The position numbers and the translations under genes were made by a program. This document shows positions 33,511-62,815 of a stretch of DNA of 64,000 nt, piece after piece. The stretch comes from Perca fluviatilis (lineage: Eukaryota; Chordata; Actinopteri; Perciformes; Percidae), in contig NC_053112.1 of the NCBI RefSeq assembly GCF_010015445.1, positions 4,994,886 to 5,058,885 on the forward strand, in the 5' to 3' direction. Within the stretch, counting starts at the first letter, position 1. Each line of letters begins with the position of its first letter. The notes beneath the pieces were generated by a model, which saw only the letters and a program-made list of their open reading frames with translations, ran no database searches and had not been told where the DNA came from.

Positions 33511-34739
33511 GAGGCCAGTAGCCCGCCCACTGCATTTCTTGCTCGTTGGTGACGGAAGTACGCTGCACTTCCGGGTTGTGCTCACTGCTGTGATTTGTCT
33601 GTTCTGGCGTCAGGTAAGGTGGCGGTTGGGCTGCCTCTGCACTCATTTGTCAATCATTCATGGCCGTTATTTTATTATGTATTAAATGTTTGTAGATCGT
33701 TGGCTGGCAGGTCCATCTCCCCTCCTTGCCGAGGTAACGCAGTAATGCAAAGAGCACTGATAGCTGTCTGTGCACGTTGCATGTTTCGAGCGTTTTCCCC
33801 TCTGGATCGACTCAAACACTGCTTGAACGGTATGTGGGCTAAATGCGGTAGGAATTATAGTTTAGGTTTATTCTGTGTTAATTTTTGTTCTTTTTGTAAA
33901 TACTAGGGATCGGACTGAAGCTGCTGGAGAGTCTAGTTAGCCGGAGCATTTCAATCACCGGCTGCTGTTTGTTTTTACCTACACACGATTCTACTACAGA
34001 CTACTATTTGAACTGTGGACTGTTTTGAGGCACACGATCCAAACATTCGCTGCCGCAGCTGAAGAGGCTTGCTGTGGGGCCACTGAGCAACTGTTGTTTG
34101 GCCACTGCTACGTGGGCCTGAGTTTTTAATGGGTTAGCCCTCCCTACAATAATGGAGTGAATTAAGTTGTTTTCTTTTTTTCTTTTATTTTCAACTTAGT
34201 TAAAAGTTACGTTTGTTAGTTTTCTTTTTTACTATTGAGTTTATTTCTTTATTAGTAGTTTTTTTGAGTTTCTTTTGTTTTGTTCCAGTTGTTTTGTTCT
34301 AATTATGATAATTATTTTTATTGGTATTGTTTTGATTTGACAAGTGTTTTTTTGTTGTTTGGAATTGATATCTTGTGTTAAGTTTCTTTTATTTTGCTCT
34401 TTTTATTTGTTTGTTTTCAATATTGTTTTGACTCTAGGTTGGGGAGTGAACCCCTTTTAATTGTGTTTTAGTTTTTAGTTGCTGAGAGCTGAAGGTGGTG
34501 GTGCTGGTGTCCGGGTGGTGGTATCCCTTTTCCTGTGTGCTGTGCGTTTCCCCGTTTTCATTTGCTGTGTTCACTATTTTTGTTTGCGTGTTCACGGGTG
34601 ACTTTCCTTGGGATCCTTTACCGTCCTCGTTCCCTTCTCCCCCTCCACTGGTAAGCCTCGCTACATTATTTTTCTTCTCTCCTGTTTTTCGTGTGAATGT
34701 GTTTTAAATTGATTGTTGTTAAATTTATTGATTTTTTGG

Positions 34740-34745
34740 AATAAA
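34740..34745 (+). terminator. poly(A) signal of the solo LTR
   Basis: AATAAA about 200 bp before the LTR end, followed by GT/T-rich text (GTATTGTTTTG). Confidence 0.7.
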
Positions 34746-35429
34746 AAAACGTATTGTTTTGAAAGTTGAACCTCGTCTATGGCGCCTTTTGTATGCTGAC
34801 CTGTGTGACCTTAAATATATCAATCTTGCAATCGGAAGTAAAAATCATTCATTAGTAAGTACTGGTTCTAGCTAATTCTCTGGGCGAAATTCCCAGGGTG
34901 GCGTTATCGGTGTTTGATTTTGTCAGCTCTCGTGCCGCCACAATTGCTTATCATTTGCATAAAGCTGAGTGGTTGTGTCTGCTGCTGAAGAGTAGTGGGA
35001 GAGAGATGAAGAAGAGCCGGAGACTTTGATTACTCAGCTGGGATTTAAGAAGTATGTTCAGGAATGAATTACAATAAAATATATCTTGCTTTCCCCTTAA
35101 TGGTCTGAAGACATTACAGTAATTGCTAGTCGCTAGTTAGACATGAAGTCGCTAAATCTAGAGAGAAATTTGCAAAGTTGGCAACAATCTACGTCTCCTG
35201 CACTTTTTCAGAAGGCAGTTTTTTAATAACCGGTTGGGTTTTCTGATTTCTTTGCTTGGTATGTTTATGCTTCTGTAAAGCACTTCAAATTGCCTTTGTC
35301 TGTGAAAGTTAAAGAAAATAATTTACCATGTTACTTTTGTGCAATGTTTAATGAAAGAGATGGGGCATATAATCTAAGAGGACAATATATGTTCAAACAA
35401 GCTCTTGTGTGAACTGCTGTTAAAAGCAT

Positions 35430-35589
35430 GTGTGCTTCTTCCTTTATCAGATAGGAAAGCTGAGTTATGAAAGGGGGGAAGACATGCAGGAAAACTGTCA
35501 AACGTCGGACTTGAAGCCTGGATCTTCTGCATCGAGAAACAAACCTCTGCATATACCCAACCGCTCTACCAACTGAGCTAACCGGCCAC
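35430..35589 (-). mobile_element. tRNA-derived SINE
   Basis: On the - strand the head reads GGCCGGTTAGCTCAGTTGGT then AGAGCGGTTGG (A box at 35563-35581). A B-box match GCTTCAAGTCC lies at 35507-35517. A non-tRNA body (TGCATGTCTTCCCCCCTTT) follows. The anticodon arm is not well formed, so this is a retroposed SINE, not a tRNA gene. Confidence 0.7.
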
Positions 35590-35635
35590 GTCTACTCTTT
35601 TTAAGCTTTGTGGACGTTGTTTAACGTCCCATTTC

Positions 35636-36745
35636 AATTCAATTCAATTTTATTTATAGTATCAAATCATAACATAAGTTATCTCGAGACACTTTACAGA
35701 TAGAGTAGGTCTAGACCACACTCTATAATTTACAAAGCCCCAACAATTCCAGCAATTACAGTAATTCCCTCAAGAGCAAGCAGTGCGACAGTGGCGAGGA
35801 AAAACTCCCTCTTGGGAAGAAACCTGGGACAGACCCAGGCTCTTGGTAGGAGGTGTCTGACGGGCCGGTTTGGGATATGATGAACAGTGGCGATAGTAGT
35901 CACATTAATAATGGAACAGTGACTTCAAATGGTAGTCGTAGTAGTTCATGTCATATCAGGGCGCTGCAGGGCGTTACAGGATGTAGCGTGGCCCAGCAGA
36001 GCATGGATGGACGTAACAGGAAGCAGCAGGGTTCAGCAGGAAGCAGCATGACATTGCAGGGCACCGCTGAGCTCAGCAGGGAGTGCAGCAGGACCACGGC
36101 GACAGCTGCAACCAGGGTCTTGGTGCCAACGTTCTCCAAGGAAATACGCTGGGTGCAAAAACACAAGGACTCCGGGGAGTAAACTCCCCAGAAGCTAGGA
36201 TTAGTAACAAGCATTTCTGGGACGGGATGCACACAAATGGTAATAGAAAGGGAGAGGAGAGAGCAGCTCAGTGTGTCAAAGGAAGGAAGGAAGTCCCCCG
36301 GCAGGCTAGAACTATAACAGCGTAACTAAGAGAGACAGGTCATAAGGAGAGGTAGCCTGTTCGGGCTTTGAACTCTCCCCTGCCGGATCGGGCTTTGCTG
36401 GCCTGCCTCCCTCTACTTTTTTTATATTATTAATCTAACGACTATGAAGAGAAGCATGTGGGCCAGTTAGGTGGACACTGCAACTCCTCACTCCCTAACT
36501 ATAAGCTTTATCAAATAGGAGAGTTTTAAGTTTATTCTTGAATGAGGTGACAGTTTCTGCCCCCCGAACCCAGATCGGGAGCTGGTTCCATAGGAGAGGA
36601 GCCTGATAACTGAAGGCTCTGGCTCCCATTCTACTTTTAGAGACTCTAGGTACCACCAGTAACTCTGCATTCTGGGAGTGCAGTGGGACAATAAGGTATT
36701 AGGAGCTCTTCTAAATATGATGGTGCTTGACCATTTAGAGCTTTG
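35636..36745 (-). mobile_element. non-LTR retrotransposon 3' end, inverse orientation
   Basis: The reverse complement of this block matches 3278-4020: ORF2 tail words (GARAFSYQAPLLWNQ-like) at 36740-36500, then the 3' UTR, ending in TATAAATAAAATTGAATTG at 35636. Open frames in the UTR are not genes. Confidence 0.8.
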
Positions 36746-37621
36746 TAGGTTTCACACCTGAAAGTCCGGACCAAGGTTCATGTTCTTGCATTTGAGCCGG
36801 TTTGGTTTCACGCTGCAGTTATGCAAGCGCACTAAAGAACTCTACGTGACAAAACTACGTCCTGTGGTCATCACATACGTGAGCTGCATCTCCCGACAGT
36901 TGTAACTGATGGGTTGGTAGACGGTATCCTCTCTCTGGTTTTGAGTTTTTCCAGCTGACTGCTGCTCTCCCCATGCTGCTAACTTATTTCTCTCTCTAAT
37001 ATAAGCTGCTCTGTTTTAGGCTACAAAAACATACATACAGCTAAAATTCAACCGCAAGGAAACTAATATATGCAGACAGCGTAGCGCAATGGTAAACACT
37101 GCAGCAGTAATGTGTCCAACTCAGCTCAGAACAGAGAATTGTCCTTTCCTTCCATAATGTGCATCATATTAAACGTTACCTGCATATATCACAAGTACTT
37201 AAGACTAGAAATAATTCACAAAAGAAATTCCCCATTAATTTGACTGTCAAAGCTGAAATAAAAAACAAGTTTTTTTCATTTATAATCTCTTGAATAGAGG
37301 ATAGAAGACATGAAATGATAACTAAACAATGATTATTCTGTTCATTATATTTCATATCACATGAAGTATGCACTCCTTTAACTTTCACAAGCAAAAAAAT
37401 AAATATATATACGGTATAAATTTTTTTTAAATCTGGTGATGAAGTCATCACCATGGTAGTGTCACGTCACCACCAGTATTGTGGTGATGCAGTTATCGTT
37501 ACAGCCTTAAGTACTAGTGTTGTTCTAGTGGTACTAAGTGTCAGATGATTTAGTAGTTGGTAGGTGGTTGACTGAATAGAAATATAACAAAAACTGTGTG
37601 GGAACTAAAGAAATAATAGCT
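36746..37621. other. no gene seen
   Basis: Begins with a fragment of a fish repeat (AAAGTCCGGACCAAGGTTC). The rest is AT-rich. Confidence 0.5.
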
Positions 37622-37625
37622 TTAA

Positions 37626-37985
37626 CCCTTGTGTTGTCTTCTCGTTGACCTGCAACTTTTTGTCCAAATTTAAAACAAAAATTGGTCCACACTTTTCTCA
37701 ATTTTCACGACAATTTTGTCACTTTTTCCGCTATTTTTTTCAGGGGTTGGCGCTTTTTTGACATTTAGTCCATATTTTTCATTGTTCTTGTATCTTTTTT
37801 TTTCTTTTTCAAAATGCTATAAAATTGAATAAAACACAAATTCAATGAAAGTAGTGAACTGATCATTTATTTTACGGAACCATCCACGTTTATTTTTTTT
37901 TGACAATGTGGTTGACAGAAACACACATTTTCTGATATAAAAACAGTTTTAAAATGGGTCATTTGACCAGAGGACAACAGGATGG
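37626..37985. mobile_element. piggyBac-like miniature element in TTAA
   Basis: TTAA at 37622-37625 and 37986-37989. Left end CCCTTGTGTTGTCTTC; right end GAGGACAACAGGATGG is its degenerate complement. Same family as 50178-50937. Confidence 0.6.
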
Positions 37986-38099
37986 TTAACAGGGCAAAGT
38001 AAATGGTTTAAAAAGGTTTGTCTTGTTGTCGGTATGATTTGGGTTGGAAAATATCCAGACAATTGCTCTTTAAATCTTTTGTAAATGAGTAGAGAGCTT

Positions 38100-38230
38100 T
38101 TTATTGCTTTTGTTTTATAGTGCCAAATCATAAGTGATCTTTTCATACAGAGTAGGTCTAGACCACACTCCAAGACTTTATGATTCACACAGTCCCATAA
38201 TTTCCTTCATGAGCAACAGCAAGGTGCAAA
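38100..38230 (-). mobile_element. LINE 3' relic
   Basis: GAGTAGGTCTAGACCACACT and TTTCCTTCATGAGCAA match 35700-35790, the same LINE 3' UTR. Confidence 0.6.
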
Positions 38231-38876
38231 ATGTATTCGTTAATGTGTTAAACCTTTCTTTTAACAGGCAGGCATGTCAAACAGACCTGTCTCTATGGTA
38301 GGCGGCCATTTGCCTTGACCGCTTTGGAGGGAGAGATCAATTAATATTTATATTTATTAATATTTAATCTCCTAAACATTCCTATCAAACTTAGCGATAT
38401 CAATCAATCATGTTTTGCTATTTTGTGAAGATGTGTGATATGCAAAAGTAATGGTTTGAATCAATAACCTTTTCAAGCTTCATGCTCCATATGTACGTGA
38501 TCTTTAAACAACCAAGCTAAGCTGAATTTAAAACTTTGAACTGTTATTAATGTACTACTCATGCATCTTTTTATTCTACTTACATTAAATCTATAAATTA
38601 AACATTTAACAAATGTAATAATCTGAGCATTTACTAGCTACAGATGCATGTCATTTGTCATTACTACACTTGTTGCAAAGTCCCCACTAATCATGTTCAA
38701 TGGGAATTTGTATTATTATAATTATTATTAACATGCAAATGAGGTCCCCACCAACAATGTTAACTCGGTTTTGTATAAGTCCCCACGTAGGATGGTCAAG
38801 TAATTACTTTATCAATTCAGATGTTTGAAGTTGTGTATAAACTAACAAGGCTATGGTGAGTATACCAGATTTGTTT

Positions 38877-39117
38877 CATACCTCTAGCACCTTTAGAAAG
38901 GGTGGTCCCCACAAGTGATTATTTTAAAGTTGGTCCTCATCCAACATGTAAACTGGTATGTGTGTGTGTTTGTTAGTGTGTGGGGTCTGTTTATGTGCAA
39001 TTGTGTGTGGTGTCTGTGTGTGTCTTTTTTTTTTTTCATACCTCTAGCACCTTTAGAAAGGGTGGTCCCCACAAGGGATTATTTTAAAGTTGGTCCTCAT
39101 CCAACATGTAAACCAGT
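38877..39117. repeat. duplicated block of about 80 bp
   Basis: CATACCTCTAGCACCTTTAG through CATCCAACATGTAAAC occurs at 38877-38953 and 39038-39114. A third, degenerate copy lies near 39210. The region 38231-38876 shows no gene. Confidence 0.9.
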
Positions 39118-39570
39118 AAGTGTTTGTGTGTGTTTGTTGGTGTGTGGTGCCTGTGTATGTGTGGTGTCGGTGTGCGTTTGTGTTTTCTGTGTGTATACTT
39201 CTATACTTGTAGTACCTTTAAAAAACGGGTGTTCCCCAAGTGTAAAACAGTATGTACATGTGTGTGTGAGTGGTGCGTTTGTGTATGTGGTTGTGAGTGT
39301 GTGTATTGCTGCGAGTGTGTATTGCTGCGAGTGTGTGCGTTGCTGCGAGTGTGTATTGCTGCGAGTGTGTGTGTTGTGTGTTGCTGCGAGTGTGTGTGTT
39401 GTGTGTTGCGCGGTGTGTGTGTGTGTGTGTTGCGCGGGTGAGTGTATTGCTGCGAGTGTGTGTGTGTTGTGTGTTGCTGCGGTGTGTGTGTTGTGTGTTG
39501 CTGCGAGTGTGTGAGTGTGTGTGTTGCTGCGAGTGTGCGAGTGTGTGTGTTGCTGGGAGTGTGTGTGTTT
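39118..39570. repeat. GT-rich minisatellite, TGTATTGCTGCGAGTG units
   Basis: Variants of TATTGCTGCGAGTGTGTG alternate with GTGTGTTGTG. The overlapping frames here on both strands are repeat artefacts. Confidence 0.9.
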
Positions 39571-40140
39571 TGGGCCTGCAGAATAAAAACATTTAAAAAC
39601 GACGACACGGCTCTGTGTGTTGTAGGAGTTTGGTTTAATATTGTATTGAAAAATAAATTAACTAAAATAATTTTAAAATGCAACAGAAGACAAAAAGAAA
39701 AAGAAAAAACAGATCCAGATTATAAACATTCTTTACCAGCAGGGGGTGGAATCGCAGTGCTCGCGTAAGATTAAAATGTACAAATATTTATATATAAAAA
39801 AGGAATTTATTAGACATATCCACAAATCACGAAAGCATTCCTTTACATCCAGTGAGCTGAATCTCGTCTCTACCACCCGATAACCGTTGTTCTTCCAGCT
39901 ACAAAAAGGTCTAGAAAAGTTATATTTATATATGTATATATTTCATACACATGCCCAGTGTGAGGATGAGGCTGTACAAAAACTTAAAAACTGTACACAA
40001 ACAAAAAGCACACAGCGGTGATGTTGTGGATGGAATGATGAATAAATTAAGAAAATAGGATTCAGGGAAACAACATGATGACGCCGATGTTTGGAATTAA
40101 CCTTTCAGTCACAGATTTGGCTTTTAAAAAACAGAAAACC
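39571..40140. other. no gene seen
   Basis: AT-rich. Possibly part of the intergenic region or a long atl2 3' UTR; no decisive signal. Confidence 0.4.
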
Positions 40141-40611
40141 AGGGATGCACTCAATCCAGGATTTGGCTTCGGCTGAATATTGGGCTTTTTTACAGGGTTG
40201 GGTTTCTGCAGAACCTTAGAATTTTTTCCCAGCGAACCGAACCCTACGCTTGCACTCTGTTTGGCAGTACTTTCAGTCAAAAGAAGGCCATTCAAGTCCA
40301 ACTACATGTTCAATCTGTTCAATGCTGATTGGTCTGGTGGTGGCGAGGACCCTAAACTATACACAACATGGCCGCTGTTACAACATCTGGTCTGAAACAT
40401 CTGAAAGAATACGAGTTGTGCACGAAGGAATCTCCAGACAGCAGCCAGAATGCAGCAACTTCAGGTACGGCAAAGGAAGGACAGTCCCTGTTTACTTCAT
40501 TCATGTGTTTACTGGGTTCATGGACTGAGGATGGGAGGAGGAGTCAGCACAATCTCAACCAGGGGGTTCAGGATTCAGACCAACCCCAAAATCTGGATTT
40601 GGTGCATCCCT
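40141..40611. mobile_element. hAT-like miniature element, copy 1
   Basis: Termini AGGGATGCACTCAATCCAGG and TTTGGTGCATCCCT. Contains a short frame (VTTSGLKHLKEYELCTKE) like the second half of a BED finger. Shorter than copy 2 (42319-42879) by an internal deletion near 40245. Target duplication not clear. Confidence 0.75.
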
Positions 40612-41596
40612 ATCTTTGAATGAACATTTCAGTCGCCAGTCATAGAACCACTGACTATTTCATCAAAGTGCTCATGTTTTATGAGAGGAAATGTTTTTAG
40701 TGTTTATGGTTCTTTAATAAGAACAACCACGAGGCGGTTCACTCCTTCAGGAGGAATGACGGAGAGGGAATGAATAACACTCTGGTGTAAAATAACGGGA
40801 GCAACTGATTTAAAAAGCTTTACTCTCTGAAAAGCTGGCTGAGGTTCAGGTTCAATGTCTAGAAGCCTTAGATCCCTAAAATAATCATCCAGAGATCATT
40901 AGATACTTTAGGAACCGTTCATACTTTAACTTTCTTTCTTGGAGATTAATGTTGTGTTTGTACGTTTAGTTCCCAGAAGGATAAACTGTTCTGTGAAGAA
41001 ATAGTTCCCAACTTCAGACACGAGATCCGGCTGAACGTCTTCCTGTTCTTTCACAATAAAAACGTAACTGGGAGTAAATTTGATCCTTTAAAGTAATTGA
41101 AAACACACAAAAAGAGTTAATACTGAAAATCATGATCATTTCATTACTGATAATCTGAAAATAAACAAATCCATCAATCAAAGAAAATAATCAAGATGCT
41201 ACGTCGAGGCTCAGCTGTTCTTTAACTTACAGTTCTACTTTCAGCTTCTTTATCTTCTAGTTCTACTTTCAGAGTCGGACAAACTCATGGACATTTGGGA
41301 GAGGAACAGTCTGCAGAAACCGTTGTCTCTACGCAGAAAGAGTCATAAAAGCATCTGAATCCTGAAGATTTTGTTTGAAATTAGTAGATTTAAATAAAGA
41401 TTATTAAATAAAGAATAATCACGTTGAGTTGAGCCGAGTTTAGTGCTAACACCACGTAGTTTGTGAAGATGCAAAAGGACAAAATATTTGTACACTATGT
41501 GGGTTTAAAGATCTTACTAACATTCTGAGCAAATTCAAAAAAACACTGTTTGACTCCGATTTAACTACGGCTTGATTTCTGTATTTAAAACATTAA
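40612..41596. other. no gene seen
   Basis: Unique-looking AT-rich sequence downstream of the atl2 stop codon; no exon recognised. Confidence 0.4.
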
Positions 41597-42054
41597 AAAA
41601 GAGAATTCCGGTCAATTTCAACCCGTAGCTCTGTTTGTAAATTAGGAGTACTGTCAGTAGCAAGAAAAACAAAAACAATCGGTGCCGCCTACACCGAGTT
41701 ATCCTCCTGCTAGATTTTGCACCCAACAGTCTTAAACGGGGCAAGTTTTAAAACATGTTTTTAGCCTCTAAACAACTTTTATGCCTTTCTGTAACATCTA
41801 CTGCAGTCAAATTTGCGGTGTTCCCTCGGAAGGAATAACTGCACATGGCCAAGCACTTGTAATGGCATTTGAAACCTGTTTAGAGGCTAAAAACACATTT
41901 AAAACTTGCCCCGTTTAAGACTGTTGGGTGCAAAATCTAGCAGGAGGATAACTCTGTGTAGGCGGCACAGATTGGTTTCGTTTTTCTCGCTACTGACAGC
42001 ACTCCTAATTTACAAACAACAGAGCTCCGGGTTGAAATCGACCGGAATTCTCCT
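41597..42054. mobile_element. fold-back miniature element in TTAA
   Basis: TTAA at 41593-41596 and 42055-42058. Inverted arms of about 180 bp (GAGAATTCCGGTCAATTTCA ... AAACATGTTTTTAGCCTCTA, against their complement at 41877-42054). Possibly piggyBac- or Kolobok-type from the TTAA site. Confidence 0.85.
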
Positions 42055-42318
42055 TTAACGTATTGAACATCTGAGACAGGTATCTGCTCATACATCGGCG
42101 TACATAAACTAGTTAAAAACAGCGTGGTGTGAGTAAGAACGATGAACAATGAGTGATGCTAAGCTAACGTTTACTCAGAGCTTTCGACCCGAGACCTGGA
42201 CCGAGGTCATGTGGAGAGACGGTGGAAAGATCCAGAAACCAACAACTGTGGTGGAGAATGAGTTGAATCGGTTGTTCCTCTAATGAACAGTATGAACAGA
42301 GGTTATGGTCTGTCACAC

Positions 42319-42879
42319 AGGGATGCACCGAATCCAGGATTCAGATTCAGCCGAATATTGGGCTTTCTGACGGGGTTGGGTTTCTGCCGAACCCTACGCT
42401 TGTGCTACGCTGGTTGACTTAATGACGCCTCCGTTGATGACAGGAAGGTGTTTACGTAGGTGGAGCGTTCAACGCAGTAGGCTGTAAGAAAGTGGACATG
42501 GAACTGGTGAGCAGAAACAGTTGTTGTTTGGCAGAACTTTCAGTCAAAAGAAGACCATTCAAGTCCAGCTACATGTTCAATCTGTTCAATGCTGATTGGT
42601 CTGGTGGTGGCGAGGACCCTAAACTATACACAACATGGCCGCTGTTACAACATCTGGTCTGAAACATCTGAAAGAATACGAGTTGTGCACGAAGGAAACT
42701 CCAGACAGCAGCCAGAATGCAGCAACTTCAGGTACGGCAAAGGAAGGACAGTCCCTGTTTACTTCATTCATGTGTTTACTGGGTTCATTGACTGAGGATG
42801 GGAGGAGGAGTCAGCACAATCTCTACCAGGATTCTCAGGATTCAGCCCAACCCCAAAAATCTGGATTCGGTGCATCCCT
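42319..42879. mobile_element. hAT-like miniature element, copy 2
   Basis: AGGGATGCACCGAATCCAGG at the left, ATTCGGTGCATCCCT at the right. Its right 345 bp are nearly identical to copy 1 at 40260-40611, with the same BED-like frame. Confidence 0.8.
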
Positions 42880-43716
42880 AGTCAGAAGAAGGAAGATGAA
42901 GAGTTGCGAGAACACAAGTCTGTGTCCGAACGCTGTCCACTCTCTCTACACACAGTCACACATAATTCTCAACCCAGCGGTAGGTTTTCTCCCAGAAGCA
43001 ATGAATGTTCTTTGGAAACGATAATCGTTAAAATCCAAACAATTCCCAACGCTAGCGCTGTGGCAACGTGAGACCAGTAACACACCGACTACCGAGAAGT
43101 AAAAACCCAAACTGACCATTTTAAGCTAAACCGTAGGAATCGTCGTTCAAACGCACAGAACCGTAGAAACATCCATGAGTTTGTGATTCAGAGTAAGTAA
43201 GAAAAACTGTAAAAAATGTCCCAGAAACCGACTTGTTGATGAAGTCCTGAATGCGCTGTGTCAGCCCGCCAGTCTGAGAGCCTCTAAGAGTAAAGCTGAA
43301 AACTTTGGTTGGGACGCCGCCCAGCGACAGAGACCGACCTGACGGAGACGTTGGGACAGGAAGGGGACCGTGAGGAGGTCATGCTCTTCATTCATACGTT
43401 CACATAAATAGGAATCATTAATGCTGAGTCGTCCAACGGGCAAACACTCACCCGGGACGACTCTCGGTGATAGAATAATGGCCCCTCCCACCAATAAATA
43501 CCTAAACCCCGCCCACTGACAAATACTAAAATACATCACACTGCTTCGTCCGGGTCTACAGCCGGCACGGCGAGGAACCTTCGTCTACAGTCAGAGAACA
43601 AAAACTCAAATTTACACATCTCAAACAGTCTTAAAAAAAAATTGTTTTTCAAAACTGAGCAGAGAGTGAAAGGAGAGGAAAGATCAAACGCCTTGGGAAA
43701 ACAAGGTGGCGTGCTG

Positions 43717-60470
<16,754 letters not shown>

Positions 60471-60639
60471 CTGAGAGAGAGAGGCCAGTTCAAAAGTTTG
60501 ACTCCAAAAGACTCACAACGAAACATTATATAGATTTACACATTCAAATGACATCTTAAATTTGGTTTCTTAAAAAGGTACTCTAAGTGATGGGATCGTT
60601 TTTCTGCTAATACTTTTCTGTTACATATATAACTATCTG
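60471..60639. other. intron upstream of the P-loop exon
   Basis: Contains the acceptor of the exon at 60470 and no further exon. Confidence 0.6.
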
Positions 60640-61465
60640 CTAGCTGTCTGTCCCCTGAACACACTATAAAAACATCTCCTTCACTATCTACTAGCTGGCT
60701 GCAAATAAAAAACTGTCCCCTGAAACACTACTAAAAACATCTCCTCACTATCTGCTAGCTGTCTGTCCCCTGAACACACTATAAAAACATCTCCTCACTA
60801 TCTGCTAGCTGCCTGTCCCCTGAACACACTATAAAAACATCTCCTCACTATCTGCTAGCTGTCTGTCCCCTGAACACACTATAAAAACATCTCCTCACTA
60901 TCTGCTAGCTGTCTGTCCCCTGAACACACTATAAAAACATCTCCTCACTATCTGCTAGCTGTCTGTCCCCTGAACACACCATAAAAACATCTCCTCACTA
61001 TCTGCTAGCTGTCTGTCCCCTGAACACACTAAATAAAAAACATCTCCTCACTATCTGCTAGCTGCCTGTCCCCTGAACACACTGTAAAAACATCTCCTCA
61101 CTATCTGCTTAAAAAAAAAAAAAAAAAAATAGCTGTCTGTCCCCTGAACACACTATAAAAACATCTCCTCACTATCTGCTAGCTGCCTGTCCCCTGAACA
61201 CACTTAAAAACATCTCCTCACTATCTGCTAGCTGTCTGTCCCCTGAACATAACAATAAAAAATCTCCTCACTATTTCTGCTAGCTGCCTCTCCCTGAACA
61301 CACCATAAAAACATCTCCTCACTATCTGCTAGCTGCCTGTCCCCTGAACACACCATAAAAACATCTCCTCACTATCTGCTAGCTGTCTGTCCCCTGAACA
61401 CACCATAAAAACATCTCCTCACTATCTGCTAGCTGTCTGTCCCCTGAACACACTGTAAAAAACCA
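60640..61465. repeat. 50-bp minisatellite, about 16 copies
   Basis: CTGCTAGCTGTCTGTCCCCT then GAACACACTATAAAAACATC then TCCTCACTAT, with one A-run insertion near 61112. Confidence 0.95.
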
Positions 61466-61727
61466 CGGTCTCTGTAGACAGCCCAGGCTCCACAAACGCC
61501 AACAAAAACAAAGTGGTCCAACCTGGACCATGCAAACATACACAAACAGTGTTCCAGTGTTGTGTCAATAACACATTTTATTTATATAGCACTTTTCATG
61601 GTACTCAAGAGCCTCTTTCGGACCAAGTAGTTATAGAACAGTCCACTTCTACTAACTACTCTCCCCCAAAACCAGTTTTTGCCATTTCTGAAAACATTTT
61701 AAGCGAGAAATAGGCCGTGTGTCCCTG

Positions 61728-62149
<422 letters not shown>

Positions 62150-62485
62150 CTTAAGTCTCTTTTATATAGACCTTAGTGGTCCCCTAATACTGTATCTGAA
62201 GTCTCTTTTATATAGACCTTAGTGGTCCCCTAATACTGTATCTGAAGTCTCTTTTATATAGACCTTAGTGGTCCCCTAATACTGTATCTGAACTCTCTTT
62301 TATATAGACCTTAGTGGTCCCCTAATACTGTATCTGAAGTCTCTTTTATATAGACCTTAGTGGTCCCCTAATACTGTATCTGAAGTCTCTTTTATATAGA
62401 CCTTAGTGGTCCCCTAATACTGTATCTGAAGTCTCTTTTATATAGACCTTAGTGGTCCCCTAATACTGTATCTGAAGTCTCTTTC
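62150..62485. repeat. 46-bp minisatellite, about 7 copies
   Basis: TCTCTTTTATATAGACCTTA, GTGGTCCCCTAATACTGTAT, CTGAAG, nearly perfect. Followed by GGGGGCAAGGTGGAGGGTG repeats at 62545-62608. Confidence 0.95.
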
Positions 62486-62714
62486 CCAAAATTCAGCCTT
62501 AGGATGTGCCATTTCTGTGTCTGTAGCTATTGAGGAGGAGAGAGGGGGGGGCAAGGTGGAGGGTGGGGGCAAGGTGGAGGGTGGGGGGCAAGGTGGAGGG
62601 TGGGGGGCCTTGACCAACTGCCACTTTGCTCGTTTGAAAGCCATGATGTTCTCTCTCTCTCTCATGGGGGGCAAATTCTCTGGGCGGGCAAAGCAGAGAA
62701 AGGGGAGGTAATCG

Positions 62715-62715
62715 C

Positions 62716-62811
<96 letters not shown>

Positions 62812-62815
62812 TGTT
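62715..62815. repeat. (GT)n microsatellite
   Basis: Pure GT over about 95 bases. Confidence 0.95.

Larger units (their letters stand above)
33439..34942 (+). mobile_element. solo LTR of an LTR retroelement, 1504 bp
   Basis: Starts TGTAGCAGTATGAGC and ends GTGCCGCCACA (TGT...ACA ends), flanked by a 4-bp target duplication ATTG (33435-33438 and 34943-34946). Removing it and one ATTG restores the text of the uninterrupted repeat at about 2.1 kb. It has a TATA box early and a poly(A) signal near its end, as expected for U3-R-U5. No internal gag/pol sequence adjoins it. Orientation + follows from these signals. Gypsy/ERV assignment cannot be made from an LTR alone. Confidence 0.9.
33340..35203. 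repeat. interspersed repeat split by a solo LTR
   Basis: Begins CAGTGTTGCCAGG and ends TTGGCAAC (inverted words), with AGTCGCTAGATGATGTCATT inside. It is the interrupted counterpart of 2037-2365 and is split at ATTG by the LTR at 33439-34942. Probably a non-autonomous DNA element. Confidence 0.8.

Noticed and set aside
33595..34707. Short frames in the LTR as host or retroelement genes
   Set aside because: They fall wholly inside the solo LTR and show no domain.
35505..35589. tRNA gene on the - strand
   Set aside because: Good A box and a B-box match, but no proper anticodon arm, and a SINE body follows.
35853..36325. Coding frames on both strands
   Set aside because: They lie in the 3' UTR of a LINE copy that matches 3660-4020.
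39124..39768. Cys/Val and Thr/His-rich frames
   Set aside because: GT-rich minisatellite read in several frames on both strands.
60640..61465. CRISPR-like regular repeats
   Set aside because: Contiguous tandem units without spacers, in a vertebrate gene region; the same applies to the other arrays.
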